A stretch of 22,423 nucleotides of DNA from a virus, in IMG/VR virus record IMGVR_UViG_3300025816_000078, positions 1-22,423 of that record; one strand, given 5' to 3'. The position numbers and the translations under genes are program-made. Positions 21,895 through 22,423 of the stretch are shown here, one piece after another. Position 1 is the stretch's first letter. Each line of letters starts with the position of its first letter. The notes beneath the pieces were generated by a model. The model searched no databases. It was not told the origin of the DNA and saw nothing but the letters and a program-made list of their open reading frames with translations.

Positions 21895-22423
21895 TTAAAA
21901 TTGGAACAGTGTTACGTCTGACACCTGAGCTGACAAGGCTGAGCCGTCTGCCAGGGTAAAAGTCTGTTGTGCTTCGGTGTACACAGGTATGGTTTCAACT
22001 GTAGCGTTGAATTCCAACTCCAAATCGCCATCTTTTGCCAGTAGTTGCTCATCAGTAAATGATGTGCTACCGTCACTGACAAATACCTTGACATTTTGGA
22101 CTGGTCTTGCCGCTGTTCCTCCAGTTGCACCGAGGATGGATATTGGGTTAGTAGCAACTTTACTGCCTGATGGGAGTGTTGCCCCTGTTGCCGCTATCTC
22201 TATCGTTCCTGTGCCGTCTGATGAAATAGTTGCTCCACCAATATCTAGTGTTTCAGCAGACAAGTATGCTGTCTGCCATCTACGTGATTGACTACCTAAT
22301 TGGAACACACCATTTTGACTGGGAATCAAATTTCCTGCAATTTCTATTCCAGGGCTTGAATCTTCAGTTGATATCGTTGTGCCTGCTACTCTAATTCCTT
22401 CTATAACAACATTTCCACCACTT
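21895..22423 (-). CDS. Fibre/virion surface protein, C-terminal part (start beyond right edge)
   Basis: The frame is open from the stop at 21895 to the right edge without a stop, so this is the C-terminal part (about 175 residues) of a longer protein. A TTG at 22329 is in frame but is inside the protein and is not a credible start. Readable features: SGGNVVIEGIRVAGTTIS near the edge, then LIPSQNGVFQLGSQSRRWQT, ETLDIGGATISSDGTGTIEI and a C-terminal VYTEAQQTFTLADGS. FQLGSQSRRWQTAYLS is like the 'LG.....W...Y' units of phage fibre and neck-appendage proteins. It is probably the first fibre gene of the right-hand cluster. Confidence 0.8.
   Translation of the reverse strand, partial: SGGNVVIEGIRVAGTTISTEDSSPGIEIAGNLIPSQNGVFQLGSQSRRWQTAYLSAETLDIGGATISSDGTGTIEIAATGATLPSGSKVATNPISILGATGGTAARPVQNVKVFVSDGSTSFTDEQLLAKDGDLELEFNATVETIPVYTEAQQTFTLADGSALSAQVSDVTLFQF

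Noticed and set aside
21007-21921. Open frame of 304 codons on the plus strand opposite the 831-residue fibre gene
   Set aside because: Compositional shadow of the fibre gene with no recognisable domain; it crosses the intergenic leader and promoter region.

Overview
The window is part of the late (virion) gene region of a T4-like contractile-tailed phage, most likely marine (cyanophage- or pelagiphage-type). The recognisable T4 core proteins are both terminase subunits (gp16, gp17), head completion protein gp4, neck proteins gp13 and gp14, tail sheath stabiliser gp15, tail sheath gp18 and tail tube gp19. Two nucleotide-metabolism genes (a gp1-type dNMP kinase and a Nudix hydrolase) sit among them, and large repeat-rich fibre/adhesin proteins occupy the right end. 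The DNA is AT-rich, genes are tightly packed, and there are no tRNAs, insertion sequences, CRISPR arrays or lysogeny genes. The host cannot be fixed from this window: no photosynthesis or other host-derived marker gene is present.

Layout. (1) 112-12011, minus strand, read right to left: giant tail sheath gp18, tail tube gp19, a terminator, a second tube-fold protein (baseplate/tube-initiator candidate), a small unknown, gp4, gp16, two unknowns, gp17 and a 639-residue unknown. (2) 12128-12487, plus: a degenerate HNH/zinc-finger protein whose 3' end overlaps the convergent dNMP kinase gene. (3) 12401-14042, minus: gp13, a 60-residue coiled-coil ORF, dNMP kinase. (4) 14086-17144, plus: gp14, gp15, Nudix hydrolase, ending in a bidirectional terminator. 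(5) 17200-22423, minus: two long repetitive fibre/structural proteins and the C-terminal part of a third that runs off the right edge.

How the genes work together. gp16/gp17 package DNA, gp4 and gp13/gp14 finish and seal the head, gp15 caps the tail, gp18/gp19 form the contractile sheath and tube, and the right-hand proteins are probable fibres or surface decorations. The gene order is rearranged relative to T4 (13-14-15-16-17-18-19): gp13 is divergent from gp14-gp15, gp16 and gp17 are split by two genes, and gp18-gp19 lie upstream of the terminase genes.

The most striking signal is regulatory. Nine genes carry a T4-late-type -10 element (variants of TATAAATA) only 5-8 bases before the start codon, so a transcript from it would be leaderless or nearly so. 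Gp18 and two of the fibre genes instead have the same element with a 38-65 base leader and a Shine-Dalgarno sequence, and gp19 is intermediate. The dNMP kinase and Nudix genes have sigma70-type promoters (TTGAAA-N17-TATAAT and TTGACG-N18-TATAAT), also abutting the start codon. A second theme is modular decoration: gp14, gp15 and gp18 are all much longer than their T4 counterparts and carry similar short 'GD/DGT...W/Y...(D/N)G..WV' modules.
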